A stretch of DNA of 64,000 bases from Amia ocellicauda (Eukaryota > Chordata > Actinopteri > Amiiformes > Amiidae): contig NW_027102663.1 of NCBI RefSeq assembly GCF_036373705.1, forward strand, positions 248,001 to 312,000. Reading direction: 5' to 3'. The notes below the pieces were generated by a model that saw nothing but the letters and a program-made list of their open reading frames with translations, was not told where the DNA came from and ran no database searches. Numbering within the stretch: the stretch's first letter is position 1; every line of letters begins with the position of its first letter. A program made the translations under genes and the position numbers. Positions 1 through 9,580 of this stretch are shown here, in pieces.

Positions 1-468
1 CTCTATTTTTCTTTCTTTGAGACTTTCTTTTTGCAGGTTTTTTCTTGTGCTGCTTCCTTCTCCGAGTGTTTCCACGATATGTTGGAGAATGAGAGATTCT
101 TCGTTTTCTGTTAGCCACGGATCATCGTCGCCCTGGTGGACACATGCTGTTTCTTCTTTTACCCCCCCTCCTCGCCATTACCATGAGACCCGAACCCTCC
201 TGATGCTCATGGCTAGCTGCCCGGTTCATAACATTGGTGAACACGTCACTAACAATATTTTTAGCCGCTGATTTCAAGTGGGGTCTGGCTATAGCAAAGC
301 CTCTCTTAAGCAGGGGTACGGCCATTCTAAAGAGACCACGAAAGAGTCCTCCTAGACCGGCGCCATACATTGTGGGGGCTCCTACAAAACCGGGCAAGCC
401 GTTCCATCTTGCATCTTGTAATAATCCACATTGGCGCTAGGATCTACATAACCCCTCGAGGTAGCCAT
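1..468 (-). pseudogene. Polinton basic core-like protein, copy A (partial)
   Basis: Same part as at 26193-26681, which is described more fully there. The segment begins with ATG at 466-468, encodes the Gly-rich stretch MYGAGLGGLFRGLFRMAVPL, and runs off the window edge before its basic tail. Broken. Confidence 0.7.
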
Positions 469-473
469 TTTAA

Positions 474-1318
474 TAATGTACACACTGTTTCAGGGGTCGA
501 AAATGTAGTTTGACAACTTAACTTTACCGAAGCGGAAGGGTACGTTGATATTCTGATCCGATTTGACTTCGATCGTGATGTTGTCAAAGTGGGTCTTTGA
601 GACTGGTACGTAGTGTGGCTTGTCATAAGTAATTGTGACCATGTCATTGCTTTTACCTTTAATAAGTACATTTCTCAAAAGGGGGACATAACTATCCCCG
701 ACCCTCTGGTGGGTTATGATATCCGTATACACATAAAGAGTGTAAAAGCCGCCCCACCACTTCTGAGAACCTGCTCTCTGTGTCAGAATAGAACCCTAAT
801 ATACGCCCCAGTTGGCCGCTGGTTTGAATGCTAATACCTGGTTTTGACACCTTGTACACTCTGTTTTTAATAGGGTTGTAATATAGCTTGATGTTGGGGG
901 TGCCTTCTGAGAACTGTTTATGCATCTCATCTAATATTTTATCCACATTGTCATAATAACCTCCTTGTATCGTGAATGTCCATTGACTCTTTTTAACATC
1001 ATCAAAAATGGCGAAGGTGGCATCCTTATCTTGTAAAACAGCCCAAGTGTAAGGATACTGTATTTCCGCCAACCCCACTTCCCACGACCCTCTTAGATCT
1101 AAAGATTTTCCAAATTGTACCGTGTAACTGGATATTTCATTTTTAGGGTATATATCGAGAGAGGCGTTACTGGGTAGAGTCACGTAGAAGCCTCCTGATT
1201 CCATCTTGAGTATCGAGAGTAATGCCCCCAACACACCCGCGGGCATGTTGTTATAAGGATTGAATATCGCAAACCTGTTGTTCCGGGACCCAACTATTGA
1301 ACTTTTCAGGCCATCCAA
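474..1318 (-). pseudogene. Polinton penton-like minor capsid protein, copy A
   Basis: Homologous to the part at 26683-27529. The N-terminal 208 residues are open (692-1318) and begin MDGLKSSIVGSRNNRFAIF. In every copy the start of this gene overlaps the end of the integrase gene. Broken, about one break. Confidence 0.7.
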
Positions 1319-2360
1319 GCCATTTCACCAACACATATTTTTTCCGGTTCTGGGTTTTTTCAGCTAATATCTTTTCAACTCTGTATACACTGTCTTTACC
1401 CACAATAATTTTTTGTAACTCGGCTTCGTAAAACGTTCCTTCTATATCCTCCCCGTCATAGTCTTTTAACCGGTACACGGGGGGGGCTCTAGCCAACTGT
1501 TCGGTAACTGTAAAATATTCGTCAGAAAATGTTTGTTCATAACCTTTGGCAAAAGTACTCCTTAGCTTTGAAACGCGAACCACATCACCGATGTTGAACT
1601 TATAAGTAGTTTTTCCCTTCTTAATAAATGGTCCGTATAATTTTGTATAGACCTGAAAAGAATTACTTTGATCAACATCTATAGACTTCATTTTAATACT
1701 GGTGTGATACCCTTGGTTGTAAGCATCAATAAAATCCTGAACTTTATCAAAATACTTGAACGTGTTGACCGCTGTAAAATATCTCCACATTTTGGTCTTT
1801 ATGGTGCGGTTAAACCTCTCCACTACCGATGCTTTAAGCTCATTTCCGGTGGTGAAATGATGTATTTTGTGTCTCTTCAGTAGATTCTGAAATTCTCTGT
1901 TGAGAAACTCTTTTCCTTAATCAGTCTGCAGTTTTTTAGGACATCGACCCTGGGACAATATATCCTCAAAGACCCTCGTCACCGCTCAACCTGTTTTATT
2001 ATGTAGAATTCGAGCCCAGGCATATTTTGATTAAACATCGATACACATCAACATCAATTTGTGACCATTGTTATGTTTTGATAAATTTGACATATCGACT
2101 AGATCCATTTGCCATTGTGAGTCTATGTCAGTTGCATATACGCGGTTTCTTTTAAAGTTAATCCTGAGAGGTTTATGTAAGGTATAGGCGTCTTGTTCCC
2201 GTAACCATTCTGAAACAACCACATCATTAACCTTCACTCCGGCCTCAGCGAGTCCTCTTTGAAAACCCTTCTTACCCGCCAAACCCCCAATCTTGGCTGG
2301 GTTGTAGTATAGTTCCTGCATTTGGGGAGCTTGCCGAGTCATTCTGTCAAATAACCACAC
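1251..2360 (-). pseudogene. Polinton chromodomain integrase, copy A
   Basis: Retrovirus-type (rve) integrase with a C-terminal chromodomain; the fullest version is at 27462-28571. The N-terminal block and the chromodomain end (KKYVLVKWLGWPEKFNSWVP) are both recognisable. Broken, with a few breaks. Confidence 0.8.
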
Positions 2361-2396
2361 AGACCCACACTATGCGCAAAGTTTTTTACAAGGTTT

Positions 2397-2905
2397 TTTA
2401 TTCAACTTCAGGAGAGCAGATACCCCTTTTTAGACATTTGAGAAAAGTATAACATACACAACAATTTTTTCTACGGTCCAGACAAAAAGAAATCAGATGA
2501 TTGGTTACTTGATCTATATCAACAAATATACCTGTTTCTTTATCTTGTAGGCACACACCTCAGTTACATATGTAAATAAACAACAATATGACCTATTTTA
2601 AAATTAAACAGAGGTGTATTAAACATGCTCAGTAAAAGGTCATACAGATGTTGATGAAATGGCCTAATATCATTCTTGGCCCCCTTGAGCGCTTCATCCC
2701 AGTGTTCGTACCCCCCGATCTTTGTTACAGCAGCCATTAACTTTTCCAGGTTTGAAAGTTGATCCTCATCGATGGTTAAATCTGTAGAGAAAAGGCTCGC
2801 GTTGGCTACTTTTCTGTCAAGCACATGGTGTAATAGCGCTCTCAGGTTAGCTGCAGAGTGTTGATGACAGAACCAGTTGCAGAAGCAGTCCAGAACATTC
2901 CCCAT
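2397..2905 (-). pseudogene. Polinton candidate Bcl-2-like protein, copy A
   Basis: Short ORF starting MGNVLDCFCNWF, lying 12 bases after the Cys/His-cluster ORF. The BH1-like stretch described at 54238-54748 is partly preserved here. A polyadenylation-like AATAAA (plus-strand TTTATT at 2397-2402) closes the unit. Broken. Confidence 0.45.
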
Positions 2906-2917
2906 GTTCAAAGTCCC

Positions 2918-3766
2918 TTAGTTCAGGTCAGAGTCTGAATCAGTGGCGTAGATGTCGAATTCTTCGTCGCTGTCCCCAGCTTTAACTTCTTTACGGAAGA
3001 AATAAGCTTTTAGCTTGCCAGCGGTTTTTCTACTCGGCTCATCCAGGTCATTGAGCAGCTGCCCAAGTTTCTCTATTATAAACGGCTCCTTTTTCAGCTC
3101 CAGCAAAATCTCATCTATGATTTTCTGGACTTGTCCCGCAGTGACATGTATGTGGGAGTAAGACAGCGCCTTGATTAGTGCCGGTTTCAGCCACGGTTTG
3201 TTCAGTCTTCTGTAAAACACGTTGAAATAGAACAGGAAATAGTAACGGTCTGGTTCAAACAAACAACTGTGTCTCAACTGACTGGGGTGATTCACTTCAC
3301 ACCCCCGACAGACTTCTTTCAGAGCTCGGTCGATGAGAGCACTCAGAATATACACCAGGGTGCTTTTAACCACTCTGCTTACTTGGTCACATACCCCGGG
3401 CATAAATCCTTCGTCTTCATCACGCCCCCGGGACTGTCCGATGCTCATTGGTTCGCCTGGTGGTTTGTGGGGTGTTTCTACATCCATTGGACTGACCCCC
3501 TCCTGAGACGCACAGACGGTAGACAGTTCGGCAAAATCGAGGCCCTCCATGAGCTCCAGAGGCTGGGGATCCCCGAGACTCATTTGGACATCCATCGCAC
3601 CGCATGTTGTTTCGTCCTGAGGGACCGGGGTCTGAGGTCTTGGAGAGTAACCGCAGTCAAAGGGTTCCAGAGTGTATACAAAATCTGGGGAATAGAACCA
3701 GGGGTGATCCCGGGTTTGAAGAGGCCTGTAGAGCCTGTCGACGTCCGCAGCTTTCGGGTAAGACAT
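2918..3766 (-). CDS. Polinton Cys/His-cluster ORF, copy A (282 aa, open)
   Basis: Open frame from MSYPKAADVDRLYRP to an acidic tail ending TDSDSDLN. Residues ~1-110 are Pro/acidic and low in order. The middle holds a conserved cluster, CRGCEVNHPSQLRHSCLF (C-x2-C-x3-H-x5-H-x-C), suggestive of one zinc site, followed by an aromatic helix (YYFLFYFNVFYRRLNKPWLK). The C-terminal third is Lys/Glu-rich helix. I do not recognise the family. Its position at the outer right arm, next to the Bcl-2-like candidate, is where adenovirus-like elements carry early host-interaction genes; that role is inference. The same ORF occurs in D and E. Confidence 0.7.
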   Translation of the reverse strand: MSYPKAADVDRLYRPLQTRDHPWFYSPDFVYTLEPFDCGYSPRPQTPVPQDETTCGAMDVQMSLGDPQPLELMEGLDFAELSTVCASQEGVSPMDVETPHKPPGEPMSIGQSRGRDEDEGFMPGVCDQVSRVVKSTLVYILSALIDRALKEVCRGCEVNHPSQLRHSCLFEPDRYYFLFYFNVFYRRLNKPWLKPALIKALSYSHIHVTAGQVQKIIDEILLELKKEPFIIEKLGQLLNDLDEPSRKTAGKLKAYFFRKEVKAGDSDEEFDIYATDSDSDLN

Positions 3767-3844
3767 TCTCTTTAATTTTAAACCATGAATGAATTGTTGC
3801 GCCTTTTATCCTATCTCTTCACTACGTCATGACACACCGCCCTC

Positions 3845-4096
3845 TTAGAAGAGAGTAGCCCCTGAGCCGTCAGACCCCCCTCCAAAACCCCACACGTCGT
3901 CTGTTTTATCATCGTCGTCGTCATTCAAGGGGGATATATAATCCATAATCCAGCATATTCTCCTTCTAACCAAATCCAGTTGCGAACATTTGGTCAAGAT
4001 GTCAAAACCATCATTTATACAGTTTATGACCTCTTTCAAGAACGGCCAGTCCACGGCGTCAAACATCATTTCAGTAACCTGTTTTTCTGGATCCTC
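3845..4096 (-). pseudogene. Polinton outermost right-arm ORF (PC4-like?), remnant in copy A
   Basis: Matches the C-terminal part of the 236-residue ORF at 19678-20388, including the Asp run and the Gly-rich end. The remnant adjoins host array sequence at ~4096. Confidence 0.6.
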
Positions 4097-4148
4097 TTGC
4101 CCTTGAGCAATGCAAAATAGGTCAGTGAAAATAGAAACCTTTATCTCA

Positions 4149-4215
4149 CAGGCTGGCCCACGGGAAACGCCTGTGCGCGTTTTACCAGCCTGCTTCGATG
4201 GGAGCCATTCGAAAC
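4149..4215 (+). ncRNA. Two-hairpin structured leader upstream of tRNA-Val
   Basis: First hairpin: outer stem CAGGCTGG (4149-4156) with CCAGCCTG (4185-4192), and nested inside it AAACGC (4165-4170) with GCGTTT (4177-4182). Second hairpin: 4192-4215, with stem GCTTCGA-TGG against CCA-T-TCGAAAC and a single bulged T. The tRNA starts 14 bases further on. The equivalent leader in AAC-type units has different bases that still pair, for example 20967-20990. Whether it is transcribed is unknown. Confidence 0.4.
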
Positions 4216-4229
4216 GCCAGGACGGGTCG

Positions 4230-4302
4230 GTTTCCGTAGTGTAGTGGCTATCACGTTCGCCTCACACGCGACAGGTCCCCGGTTCGAAACTGGGTGGAAA
4301 CA
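4230..4302 (+). tRNA. tRNA-Val(CAC), somewhat diverged
   Basis: 73-nt cloverleaf with acceptor GTTTCCG/TGGAAAC, D arm, anticodon loop CTCACAC (CAC at 34-36) and T loop TTCGAAA. There is one anticodon-stem mismatch and two G-U pairs in the acceptor and T stems. The A box and B box are present. It may be a weak or inactive gene. Confidence 0.7.
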
Positions 4303-4822
4303 ACCCGCGGTGCACGTATGCCAGTGCCGTGTTACCCGTCCTCATCTCTCTGCCCCAAGGCCGGCCGTCGTTTTCTCTTCCTCGGAGTGGCAAGAAATCC
4401 TGACCTTGAGAACTAATGATCGAAGAAGGGTAGCTTTGCGAGGCGCTGGAACTGACACTTTTAAAATCGATACATGTTGTTGCTGTTACAATACGACCGT
4501 AGCAGGATCGGCGACATTGCTGTTACTCTTATGTAGTTGAAGGCGCAGTATAGCTCTGATAGTCTGCTGGTGAAGGAAGACCACCAGCCGTTTGAACAAG
4601 CCATTCAGCATCACCTTGTTGGGCTAAGTGCAGGCACTGTCAGAGCGCAGGGCGTCCTGCCTTTGAAAGAGTTTCCAAAGTGTCCTGATGTGCCCTTGAG
4701 CATTGCAAAATAGGTCAGTGAAATTAGAAACCTTTATCTCACAGGCTGGCCCAAGGGAAACGCCTGTGCGCGTTTTACCAGCCTGCTTCGATGGGAGCCA
4801 TTCGAAACACCAGGACAGGTTG

Positions 4823-4895
4823 GTTTCCGTAGTGTAGTGGCTATCACGTTCGCCTCACACGCGAAAGGTCCCTGGTTCGAAACCGGGCGGAAACA
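4823..4895 (+). tRNA. tRNA-Val(CAC)
   Basis: 73-nt cloverleaf with all stems paired (one G-U in the T stem) and anticodon CAC. The body is nearly identical to vertebrate tRNA-Val. The first T4 run downstream is ~55 bases away, so termination would be distant. Polinton B begins 223 bases downstream. Confidence 0.85.
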
Positions 4896-5112
4896 ACCCG
4901 CGGTGCACGTGTGCTAGTGCCGTGTTACCTGTCCCTGTAACGCGGCCGGCCATCGTTTTCTCTTCCTCGGAGTGTCAAGAAAGCCTGACCTAGAGAACAA
5001 ACGATCACAGAAGGGTAGCTTTGCGAGGCGCTGGAACTGACACTTTTAAAATCGATACATGTTGTTGCTGTTACAATACGACCGTAGCAGGATCGGCGAC
5101 ATTGCTGTTACT

Positions 5113-5118
5113 CTTATG
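5113..5118. repeat. Target-site duplication of Polinton B, left copy (CTTATG)
   Basis: CTTATG directly precedes the left terminal repeat and recurs at 20692-20697 directly after the right one. The empty site, ACTCTTATGTAGTTGAAGG-like, is seen uninterrupted in array units, for example near 4530 and 21945. A 6-bp duplication is the known Polinton signature. Confidence 0.92.
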
Positions 5119-5303
5119 AGTAGATAGTTGGGTTTTTTGGGCGCGGCCTATTTTGTTATGACGTATGCCCTAAGCTTATTAATATTCCTACGTCATAATT
5201 GGGGGGCGTGATTTTAGGTAGAGTTATTTCCTTAATTATTCCTACGTCATATCCGTCAGAAAGTGTACACCCATAAAACCCTGAACAACAAGGCCGCCCA
5301 TAA
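5119..5303 (+). repeat. Left inverted terminal repeat of Polinton B
   Basis: Begins AGTAGATAG and is the reverse complement of 20507-20691 with about three differences. Adintovirus-type ends are thought to serve as protein-primed replication origins and integrase substrates; that is family knowledge. Confidence 0.93.
5159..5249. promoter_or_regulatory. Three CRE/ATF-like sites in the terminal repeat
   Basis: TGACGTA at 5159-5165 and TACGTCA at 5189-5195 and 5243-5249. The last two sit in the shared context ATTCCTACGTCATA. A GC box-like GGGGGGCGTG is at 5201-5210. Because the sites lie in the inverted repeat they face both arms. Adenovirus ends also carry ATF-type sites; function here is inference. 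Confidence 0.45.
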
Positions 5304-5429
5304 CCTGTTGTTCTTGTTGTTCTTGTTGGTCAACTGTAGAGTGTGAATGGGTCGGCTCTTCCTGTAGTGGTTGGGGGTCTTTTTTAAATATACATTTAAT
5401 GGTTTAGTAAATCTAAACCGTTATAAGAT

Positions 5430-5650
5430 CAACAAGTTCTGTTGTCTGTAATGGTCCCAGGTCTTAACAATGCCAGTTTTGAATTGTGCGTTTATCATAT
5501 TCACACTGTCTCTGTCTGTCTTTCTCTCTCTCTCGCCCAATCATTTTATAAAATTCAACAAGTTCTGTTGTCTGTTATGATCCCAGGTCCTAACAATGCC
5601 TGTTTTGCATAGGGTACTTATGTTATCCACACTGTATCTGGCTCTGTCTC
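5430..5650 (+). repeat. Imperfect direct repeat pair in the Polinton B leader
   Basis: The block starting CAACAAGTTCTGTTGTCTGT at 5430 recurs from 5556, 126 bases later. Each copy continues for ~95 bp through a CCCAGGTC-TAACAATGCC core into a CT-rich stretch. The region is absent from E and F, whose left ends start further in. Confidence 0.7.
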
Positions 5651-6496
5651 TCTCCTCAAATTTAATTAAAAATTAAATTAAAAAAGAGGGTGTGTGTGTG
5701 GGTGTTTGTGTGTATAGGTTAATTGTTTTTGTAAAAAAAAAAAAAAAAAAAGCTGTGGTTATATTTTATCTCTCACATAATGTGTTCAGTCGTTTTACTT
5801 AAATACATTCTAGGGTCTTAAAGCTCATAAGAGTTAGACTTAAGATAAGGATATGCTTTTAAGGTATTTTAGCAGTCTCAATCCCTGATGATAAGGAATC
5901 GTTTAAAAAATGAAAACAACTGATCACTCAATGCTAAATAGATCACAACACTCAAGGCTAAATCACTCACACCATGGGGGGCGGGGGTGTGCTCATACAA
6001 CAATAGGTATGGCGTGTGGTATCAAAACATTCAGAATACTTTTAACCTATATAATTTATAAGCTTTGTAAAATAAACCCAAATATCTCTTTTGCGGGGAT
6101 AAACGCTGTTCTGAGTAGTTTGTGACTTGTTTAATACCAAACAAAGCATCGCTATAAAAAAAAAAAAAAAATCACTGTAAAAGCGCTAGTTATTTTTGAT
6201 CTTTATAGTTATTTTCTAGGCTCAGGTTGTTTTTTAGCGCTTATAAAGGCCTGAAATATTCTTAGTGGTTGTTGACTATAGGTCTTGATGCTTAAAAATG
6301 TTTTTTTGAGAGACCAAAAGGTTCTAATAAAAGTTTAGAGTAGAGAGGAGAGAGATCGTCTCCATCTTGGTTTCTATTTGAAATTTGATGCAGTGTCATT
6401 TTATTGGTTGGTTTTGATATGTTAATTGGTAACAGGGTGGCACAAAGGCCAGACCAGAACAATGCCTTACAAGCAGATCCGGCATGTGGCCATCAT

Positions 6497-6504
6497 TATA
6501 AGTA
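6497..6504 (+). promoter_or_regulatory. TATA-like box for the multi-exon gene
   Basis: TATAAGTA, also kept in E and F. It sits between CCAGACC (6450 region) and GGTCTGG (6510 region), an inverted repeat of 7 bp. A start site ~30 bases on would place transcription just before the ATG at 6570. Confidence 0.4.
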
Positions 6505-6716
6505 TGAAGGTCTGGTCTTCAGCTCGACAGACTCATACTGACCTTTCGATTTAAGACTAAAGATCAACAATGTCCGGAAACAACATCAGCGATTCGATTT
6601 AAACGAGTTTTTAGGCAAGTCTTCAGATTATTTTCATTGACTCAGAGCGTGTTGTGTGCATGTATTGTAAATAAGGCTATAACATCTGTTTTAAGTTCTG
6701 TAAAATTATTTTTCAG

Positions 6717-8610
6717 CCAGTCAACAGGAGTTAATTCCCAACGCTGAGGAGATCATCTGGAACAACGACGGTAAGATTTTTGTGTTTGCGCTCATGGGTT
6801 CTTATGCATGGGTGTGTGTGGTTTTGAAGCGGCTCATTAGAGTTATGAAAACGTTTTAATATATATTAATGCCGGTCTCTTTAATTACACAGAAAGTATC
6901 GAAAGGCCTGTGATTAATGTCTCCGAGGATCGACCAAGAGAAGTGGTTGTCCCTAGACAGGCTGTCTGCCGACCGGGTAAGAACTAAACCCCTGTTTGTT
7001 TGTATAACGTTTCTGTAAGATGTTTGAGTCCAGTTTTGTTAATTTTAAAAAATTATCCTGTCTAACAGTATTAAGAAACGTGGTTCGAGACAACGAAAGG
7101 CCTTCCACATCGAGGGCTTGTTTCGTTTTACCTTCGAGAACCGTAACCTTTCAAGAATCTGAAAGGCCGTCAGCCCCGGTATCTGATAGCTGTGAGTATA
7201 TATCTGCAGCCTGTAAGAGGTTAAAGCTTTTTATAAAGCGGTGTGGTTAAAGGTTAAACATGTCTCTTACCTTCACAGCGGTGCAAAAAGCTAAACCAGC
7301 CGAAAAACATAAGAAACGATTATTCTGTGGAGGTAAGTAAGATCTTTCAAACTTTAATGTTTTTAAAAGGGCTTTGTTTGCCCGTTGAGGGCTAATATTT
7401 AAGCGATGGGTGACCGTTTCCTGTAGGGCGGGGGGTTCTGGGAAAGATCTTTAGAAGTCCGGACAGGTCTAGGCTTGTTTCTGGGGAACGTGTTTAGAAA
7501 TGACCGATTGCCGTACCGTCTGGTTAGGAAGTAAAGCCGTCCGAAAGGGTTTAGTAAGTTGTTTGGCTTATATCCCGCTATTATACTTCTGTTTTAAAGT
7601 GGTTGTAGGAAAAGGCTTGAAGGTGTTCATTGTATTTAATATTTAAACAGATCGTGAAAACGTTTGTGAAACAGGAAGTCCCGGGATCAGGAAGCGTTTA
7701 CACTTGGAAGGTTCGTTTAAAAATGAAATGTTGTTGTGTGTGTGTGTGTTTTATTAACAATATTACAGTTTTTAAAGAAACATTTAAGAAACAGTTTATT
7801 TACAGCTGCTTCTCTGTTTTACATTTATTATCAAGTCCTAATAAATATATTGTCTGTAAATAATAAGGCGTTGTAGTGAATGTCTAAGGCTATTTTCAAA
7901 GGTCTAAAAAAGCTAAAGGTTTTGAATGTCCTGGACATGTTGTTTTAAGTTTGATTTCTGTCGCCGTTTAAAGATGTAAATGTAATGTATATTTTTATTC
8001 TTCCCAAGACTCTTGGGATAGTCATTCTGTGGATGAGCTATTGAGGACAATTACCCCGTCTAAGTGGGATCAAACATCTTCCCCGGTGAGATCACCGAGA
8101 GGATCCCCCACGGTGGTCTTGGAGACCCCCCAACATCTACTCAGGCCACAGCCTTCTGGGGGTAATTCAACACCCCAGATTTAGCCCGCCGCATTGTCGG
8201 GCGGAACAAATACAGGCATCCAACAACCTCAGGGGTCGCCGTCAGTCAGGGCTGACACACCACCCAACGACGGCCTGGTTTCAACATCGTCCCCCCAGAC
8301 CCGTTTCTTGGCTACAGAAACGCGGAACAGTACCCCGCGCTTGGCCAGGGTGTCACCGCAAAGGCCTTCTTGGTCTCCGTCCATGAGTATACGCTCGCTC
8401 CCTGCCTCCTTCGACCGAGATTTACCGGAGCGACCATCCTTTGAAGCTGAGCCAGGCCACCAGCCCCCGGAGCTACTTCCTGAAGGTCGGCATGAGTTGC
8501 TACATACTTTGTTACAAAATCAAAGACTTGTGTTACTGGGGCAATGCCTGGTGATAGAGAGCCAAAACACCCTTATTAATACCCTTACTAACGAATTGTA
8601 CCGTATTTAA
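6717..8610 (+). pseudogene. Polinton multi-exon Pro/Ser-rich gene, copy B
   Basis: Exon-like blocks at 6717-6770, 6893-6976, 7069-7191, 7279-7332, 7651-7710 and 8009-8610, each bounded by AG before and GT after (the last ends at a stop). Internal blocks are 54, 84, 123, 54 and 60 bases and all boundaries fall in phase 1. The product would be rich in Pro, Ser and Arg. The cleanest version is F (60377-62269), described there. This copy is broken, about one break. Confidence 0.5.
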
Positions 8611-8772
8611 TGTTTTAATAGACACAAAACGCCTTACTATTGTGGGTTGTTGGAAAAATAAAAAATAAATTAAAAAATGTCCTGACTTGGTAAAAGAACT
8701 CACAAACTAAAGGATTATGAACAAGCTAGGGCCCTAAAAAGACCTTCCCGAGAGAACATCCCCGGCCCTGTT

Positions 8773-9580
8773 GTGAACTCCTCTGATGTCCCAATGAACC
8801 TGGAACTATTACAAATGATAAATTATTTAAATAACCCCCAATTACCACCGATAGAATGTGAATTAACAGACTTACCGGTGAACCCCGACCTGTTACAGAT
8901 GGTCAATGATCTAAATAACCACCTCCCACCGGTAGCGCTTATAGAGGTTCACCCCCTAGTTCACCCCGATTTGTTTGAAATGGTGGAGGCTTTGGAGGAG
9001 CTACCCCGACCAAATTCTGCCCCTATTATAAATGATTTGAGACAATTAGAACACAGGATGGCGGCAGAAGCAGCCATCACTATAGAGGAGGGTCTTGACA
9101 TTAACCGGTTGGATATCTTTGAAGGACTTTTACAGGCTTTAAATGAGCCTCCTCAAAAAGGGGGTTTTGTAGATGTCAGCAGTGGGGGTGTTCGGAATGT
9201 GGAGGGTTCTGAGACTGATAAGGCTGTGGAGGACATGCTCTGTGAGAATGTAGGGGGTGAAGGCTTTGTTCAAAATGATGATGTGTCCAAGAGTACCAGT
9301 GATCCCGTGATTATAGATAGACCGGCCTATAACAATTTTGAAATGATTCAGCGTTTTACTTTTGCAGAACTTTTAAATTGTGACAATTATGCAGAAATAT
9401 TTGTCAACATACACGAGGCCTTGCAGAAAATGCTTGAACAGGTTCAGACCTCGAGATGTTGTACAGTTAGAACTCAGAGGGGATGCTTTGTTTAGCAACC
9501 TATCTGCAATGCTGAGTGGAGATAATTTAGATGTCTGGCTAAAATCGAAGCGTTATTGCAAAGTAACGCAGCCATCTTAG
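8773..9580 (+). pseudogene. Polinton Leu-rich acidic ORF upstream of polymerase, copy B
   Basis: Same part as the open 272-residue frame at 43891-44709; see there for domains. Broken, one or two breaks. Confidence 0.6.

Larger units (their letters stand above)
1..4096 (-). mobile_element. Polinton/Maverick (adintovirus-type) copy A, right arm only
   Basis: Fossil element entering from the window's left edge. Leftward-reading parts, in order from its outer side: PC4-like ORF remnant, Cys/His-cluster ORF, Bcl-2-like region, integrase, penton, core-like protein. The sequence is nearly the same as the right arms of B to E. The outer end lacks the terminal repeat and passes straight into the tRNA-Val array near 4096, unlike the other copies, which end at the terminal repeat. 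Several breaks are present. It is probably of the same recent age as its neighbours, because divergence from them is only a few percent by eye. Confidence 0.9.
4097..5118 (+). repeat. Host tRNA-Val tandem array, block 1
   Basis: Two array units, each made of a ~250 bp leader, a tRNA-Val(CAC) and a ~170 bp 3' flank ending in ATTGCTGTTACTCTTATG. No protein gene is present; the 98-residue ORF across the tRNA is a chance reading. Polinton B lies in the 3' flank of the second unit, at 5118/5119. Confidence 0.85.
5304..6716 (+). other. Polinton B left-arm leader, no recognisable protein gene
   Basis: AT-rich, with TTG/TTC trinucleotide runs just inside the terminal repeat, a perfect hairpin GGTTTAG-TAAAT-CTAAACC at 5401-5419, two long direct repeats, a GT run near 5690, poly-A near 5735 and 6155, and a TATA-like site at 6497. 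A short ATG reading MSGNNISDSI at 6570 lies upstream of the first exon-like block. The 71-residue ORF at 5910 has no supporting feature. Confidence 0.6.

Noticed and set aside
3269-3775. 168-residue plus-strand ORF opposite the Cys/His-cluster gene (also at 55112-55618)
   Set aside because: Shadow frame of the leftward gene, which has the recognisable cluster and start.
4097-5118. SINE family with a tRNA-Val head
   Set aside because: Units are head-to-tail, conserved upstream of the tRNA as well as downstream, and lack individual target duplications. A SINE origin long ago is not excluded.
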